A stretch of 64,000 nt of DNA from Pseudomonas gingeri (lineage in GTDB: Bacteria > Pseudomonadota > Gammaproteobacteria > Pseudomonadales > Pseudomonadaceae), in the NCBI RefSeq assembly GCF_013385425.1, contig NZ_JACAQA010000027.1, positions 117,329 through 181,328 of the forward strand, written 5' to 3'. The notes beneath the pieces were generated by a model that saw only the letters and a program-made list of their open reading frames with translations, had not been told where the DNA came from and did not search any database. The position numbers were made by a program, and so were the translations under genes. Each line of letters starts with the position of its first letter. The first letter of the stretch is position 1. Below are positions 62,089-64,000 of this stretch, piece by piece.

Positions 62089-62349
62089 TCAGGCCATTAA
62101 GCGCTGCTCAACGACCCGCAGCACATCACAACCATCTTGTAGCAACAGCGCGGCCACGCCAGAAATACGCATCAAATCGATACCATCCGAGTGATGAGTG
62201 CTCATGCACGACACGCTGTCCAGCATATCCCGCGCAGACGTAATGCGTTGGGCGGCACAGGCCAGCAGATCATGCAGTGGGGCTTGTCTGTCGATGAAAA
62301 GGATGGTGTGTTCGGTGGGTTTGGATGAATCGAGGGGGGTGTAGTCCAT
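62089..62349 (-). CDS. DUF3077-type small protein
   Basis: The protein has 86 residues. The pattern HTILFIDRQAPLHDLLACAA and LMRISGVAALLLQDGCDVLR fits the small DUF3077 proteins of Pseudomonas. The ATG at 62349 follows AGGAGC. The function is unknown. It lies behind the second copy of the structured leader (62361-62592), like the DUF6124 gene at 27527. Confidence 0.78.
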   Translation of the reverse strand: MDYTPLDSSKPTEHTILFIDRQAPLHDLLACAAQRITSARDMLDSVSCMSTHHSDGIDLMRISGVAALLLQDGCDVLRVVEQRLMA

Positions 62350-62360
62350 TTGGTAAAGCT

Positions 62361-62627
62361 CCTGTTGATTACCAAGAGCTACCACCATTCGCGGCCAAGC
62401 GAGTGAGGGTGGCAGCTGTACACGGGTTGGCCGACCAGGGCAACAGGTCCCGGCACACCCGAAGGTGTCCCGCGCACAGCCGCCATGAAACCACATCACA
62501 GGCATAAAAAAAGCGCCTGCAAGGGTGAGTTGGGCGCTGGTGCGCCTGCTGCAATTCCGACCGGCCAAGGTCGCTCGCAGAATTTGCTGCGAAGTTCGAC
62601 TATAGGGCGCGGAGTGTGCCTATGCAA
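62361..62627 (-). promoter_or_regulatory. promoter and structured 5' leader of the DUF3077 gene (copy B)
   Basis: The promoter is TTGCAT (62627-62622), 17 bp, TATAGT (62604-62599). The hairpin TCGCAG-CAAATT-CTGCGA is at 62592-62575. The left arm TTGGCCG (62568-62562), GCAGCAGG (62552-62545) and GGCGCACC (62546-62539) can pair with 62427-62459. The terminator-like GCGCC/GGCGC plus T7 is at 62537-62506. The outer helix GTGCGCGGG (62477-62469) pairs with CCCGTGTAC (62426-62418). The inner CCTGTTG (62447-62441) can also pair with CAACAGG at 62367-62361, which includes the AGGAG ribosome site. Confidence 0.7.
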
Positions 62628-62924
62628 CCGAAAGTGGTGAAGCAGCAATCTTCGGCAACACTCAAAACCTGAGCCTCATTCGCCACGCAAGCCCGTGCCG
62701 AGTACAGACTGTGCCACAGCGACGGGCCGTTCATGCCTTTGAACTCCCCCCCCAATCCGAGCCATCTCGACGCTTCCGCATCACCCCGATGATGGATTGG
62801 GCGGACTAGCCTAGCCATCCCAATACCTATTGATGTTTTCCCGCCTGAAAAAGTCTGATGTAGCAATTTTTAAGCAAGGGCTTTCACTCAAAAATAGACG
62901 CCCTTGCAGAAAACTACGTCAAAG

Positions 62925-62939
62925 ACGTATGATCTGCGC
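62925..62939. promoter_or_regulatory. toxin-antitoxin operator palindrome
   Basis: TACGTC-AAA-GACGTA is a perfect 15-bp dyad ending one base before the toxin ATG at 62940. A HigA/NadS-type antitoxin dimer would bind here for autoregulation. The AT-rich region just upstream is likely the promoter. Confidence 0.65.
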
Positions 62940-63260
62940 ATGCTGACAATTATCGAATCCCCACTGTTTAGCAAGCTTTGGCCCGATTACTGGACTGAAG
63001 AAGAACGTGGTGCCTTCATGTCCTATCTGGCCAACAACCCGGATGCGGGAGCGGTCATACCCGGTTCTGAAGGTTGCCGAAAAGTACGCTGGAGCATGGA
63101 TGGCCGTGGCAAAAGCGGTGCCGTGAGGGTGATCTATACCACGCAACTCGCTAGCGGAGCATTGGTTGCCCTGCTGATCTACGGCAAAGGTGCTACCGAG
63201 AACATACCGGCGCATGTCCTGCGCAAAATCGCAAAGGAGATGAATCATGGTCCTGACTGA
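62940..63260 (+). CDS. RelE/ParE-family toxin
   Basis: The protein has 106 residues. MLTIIESPLFSKLWPDYWTE, GAVIPGSEGCRKVRWSMDGR and GKSGAVRVIYTTQLASGALV fit the RelE/HigB-type ribosome-dependent mRNases. The ATG at 62940 (not a TTG 36 bp upstream, which would overlap the operator) is used. The toxin comes before the antitoxin gene, as in higBA, and overlaps it by 14 bp. Confidence 0.87.
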   Translation: MLTIIESPLFSKLWPDYWTEEERGAFMSYLANNPDAGAVIPGSEGCRKVRWSMDGRGKSGAVRVIYTTQLASGALVALLIYGKGATENIPAHVLRKIAKEMNHGPD

Positions 63261-63558
63261 AAAAGAACTCTTGGCGCGTGATGCCAAACGCAACCTAGGC
63301 GAAGAGCTGTTAGCCGCCATCATTGATGTGAAGGCCGGCCGCCATGGTGAAGTGCATCGGGTAGAAGTGACCGAGGCCGCCGAAGCACGCAGCAAGACGG
63401 GGCTGTCACAACCCAAATTTGCCGAACTGCTAGGCGTGTCGGTGCGAACGCTTCAGGAATGGGAGCAAGGGCGACGCTCTCCGTCTGGTGCTGCCAGATC
63501 ATTGCTGCATATCGCGGCACTTCGACCTGATGTTTTTCGGGACGTATTAGCAAGCTAA
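63247..63558 (+). CDS. NadS/HigA-type antitoxin
   Basis: The protein has 103 residues. The XRE HTH is TGLSQPKFAELLGVSVRTLQ and EWEQGRRSPSGAARSLL, as in NadS-family antitoxins. It neutralises the preceding toxin and binds the palindrome at 62925. It has GGAGAT upstream of the ATG and overlaps the toxin end. Confidence 0.9.
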   Translation: MVLTEKELLARDAKRNLGEELLAAIIDVKAGRHGEVHRVEVTEAAEARSKTGLSQPKFAELLGVSVRTLQEWEQGRRSPSGAARSLLHIAALRPDVFRDVLAS

Positions 63559-63621
63559 GTTAAAAGCGAGCCCGGTAGCCTAGTAGATTGCGGTGCCTGT
63601 GCGCCACGCCCCTAGATATAG

Positions 63622-63656
63622 AAAGCCCTGTTGCCCGATGAGGACAACAGAGCTTT
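63622..63656. terminator. imperfect hairpin downstream of the toxin-antitoxin pair
   Basis: AAAGCcCTGTTG...CAACAGaGCTTT is an inverted repeat with one mismatch and an 11-nt loop. It could end the toxin-antitoxin transcript. No T tract follows, so the terminator call is tentative. The rest of 63559-63815 holds nothing I recognise. Confidence 0.4.
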
Positions 63657-63815
63657 GGCATGAGGGAAAACGTGTCGTGAATCAGGACTTCGAGCCCATC
63701 CTTACGCTACGCCAGACCGTCACAGGCTGGCGAAATGGGCATTTTCAACCATAAGCCCTTACCGGGCTAGAATCTACCCTAGTTTTGCTCTAATCGTTTT
63801 GACCACTCAATTCAG

Positions 63816-64000
63816 CTATGCTGACCTCCAGTGGTCAGGGTTACCTTTGCTGGTATCACGTACACGCCCTACCAAGGGGCTGTGCCCCAGGGCTTTAGCC
63901 GCTTTAATGGCGGCCTCCTGCGTTCCGTGACGAATCCCATCAACGCTCGTTCCACCGGCATGCTCAAGCACATAATGGGTAAGCGCGCCATGAAACCCAC
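63816..64000 (-). CDS. hypothetical protein, C-terminal 60 residues (runs off the window)
   Basis: The reverse strand carries an open frame from the window end to a TAG at 63816-63818. It reads GFHGALTHYVLEHAGGTSVD, then IRHGTQEAAIKAAKALGHSP, then LVGRVRDTSKGNPDHWRSA. The ending GRVR-TSKGNPDHWR is clean coding sequence, with the gene start outside the window. It is not recognised by family. Such short proteins are often found in mobile islands. Confidence 0.6.
   Translation of the reverse strand, partial: GFHGALTHYVLEHAGGTSVDGIRHGTQEAAIKAAKALGHSPLVGRVRDTSKGNPDHWRSA

Overview
The window is high-GC chromosomal DNA from a Pseudomonas of the fluorescens/protegens type. The evidence is the density of LysR, AraC and LysE-family genes, a near-exact match to the known Pseudomonas isonitrile hydratase InhA, Pseudomonas-style REP hairpins, and DUF2790, DUF3077 and DUF6124 proteins. 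There is no rRNA, CRISPR array, phage or complete IS. Most of it is ordinary accessory metabolism and regulation. The last 5 kb and a few islands have the look of acquired or decaying DNA.

Layout. 0-3.3 kb: start of a FabF-like synthase with a divergent HxlR regulator, tRNA-Gln, an XRE regulator divergent from a YiiX-like cysteine hydrolase, and a LysE exporter. 3.4-7.3 kb: an HBM-type chemoreceptor, then a REC/CheC-like response regulator and a PAS-GGDEF cyclase in one operon. 7.4-14.2 kb: a GlxA-type regulator divergent from inhA, then an AtuA / AtuA-tail / CitMHS operon with its LysR. 14.3-16.2 kb: a decayed thiolase / acyl-CoA ligase / TfdA-like dioxygenase cluster. A second remnant of the same ligase lies at 51.1-51.5 kb. 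16.2-20.7 kb: TauE/SafE, YbaK, GNAT, DUF2252 and UppP. 20.8-23.6 kb: an ECF sigma / anti-sigma / metal-sensor operon flanked by three small envelope-protein genes that share one promoter motif. 23.6-25.3 kb: a GH18 chitinase and an AA10 LPMO, both without signal peptides.

25.6-35 kb: AraC and LysE genes, a DUF6124 gene behind a structured leader, a PAS chemoreceptor, an SDR and small proteins. 35.1-41.7 kb: LysR, a histidine-ammonia-lyase homologue lacking the MIO tripeptide, and a four-gene polar amino-acid ABC transporter with a HutC-like operator. 42-49 kb: LysR, aldo/keto reductase and an EmrAB-type efflux operon with its TetR. 49-59.9 kb: Mug, CynX-type MFS, LysR, LysE, a PL7 alginate lyase, a D-2-hydroxyacid dehydrogenase, a FIST-domain chemoreceptor behind an Anr box, a dCache diguanylate cyclase and a GNAT. 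60-64 kb: a frameshifted glycine-zipper toxin-like gene with a candidate immunity gene, an orphan antitoxin, a DUF3077 gene behind a second copy of the structured leader, and a RelE/NadS toxin-antitoxin pair.

The strongest candidate for an undescribed system is a pair of about 240-nt 5' leaders before the DUF6124 gene (27527) and the DUF3077 gene (62349). They share conserved sequence blocks, a T7 tract and several helices with compensatory changes. In each, one internal segment can pair either with an upstream arm or with the Shine-Dalgarno region. Other leads are the MIO-less lyase with its transporter, the three-promoter ECF regulon, and the duplicated, deleted acyl-CoA ligase remnants.
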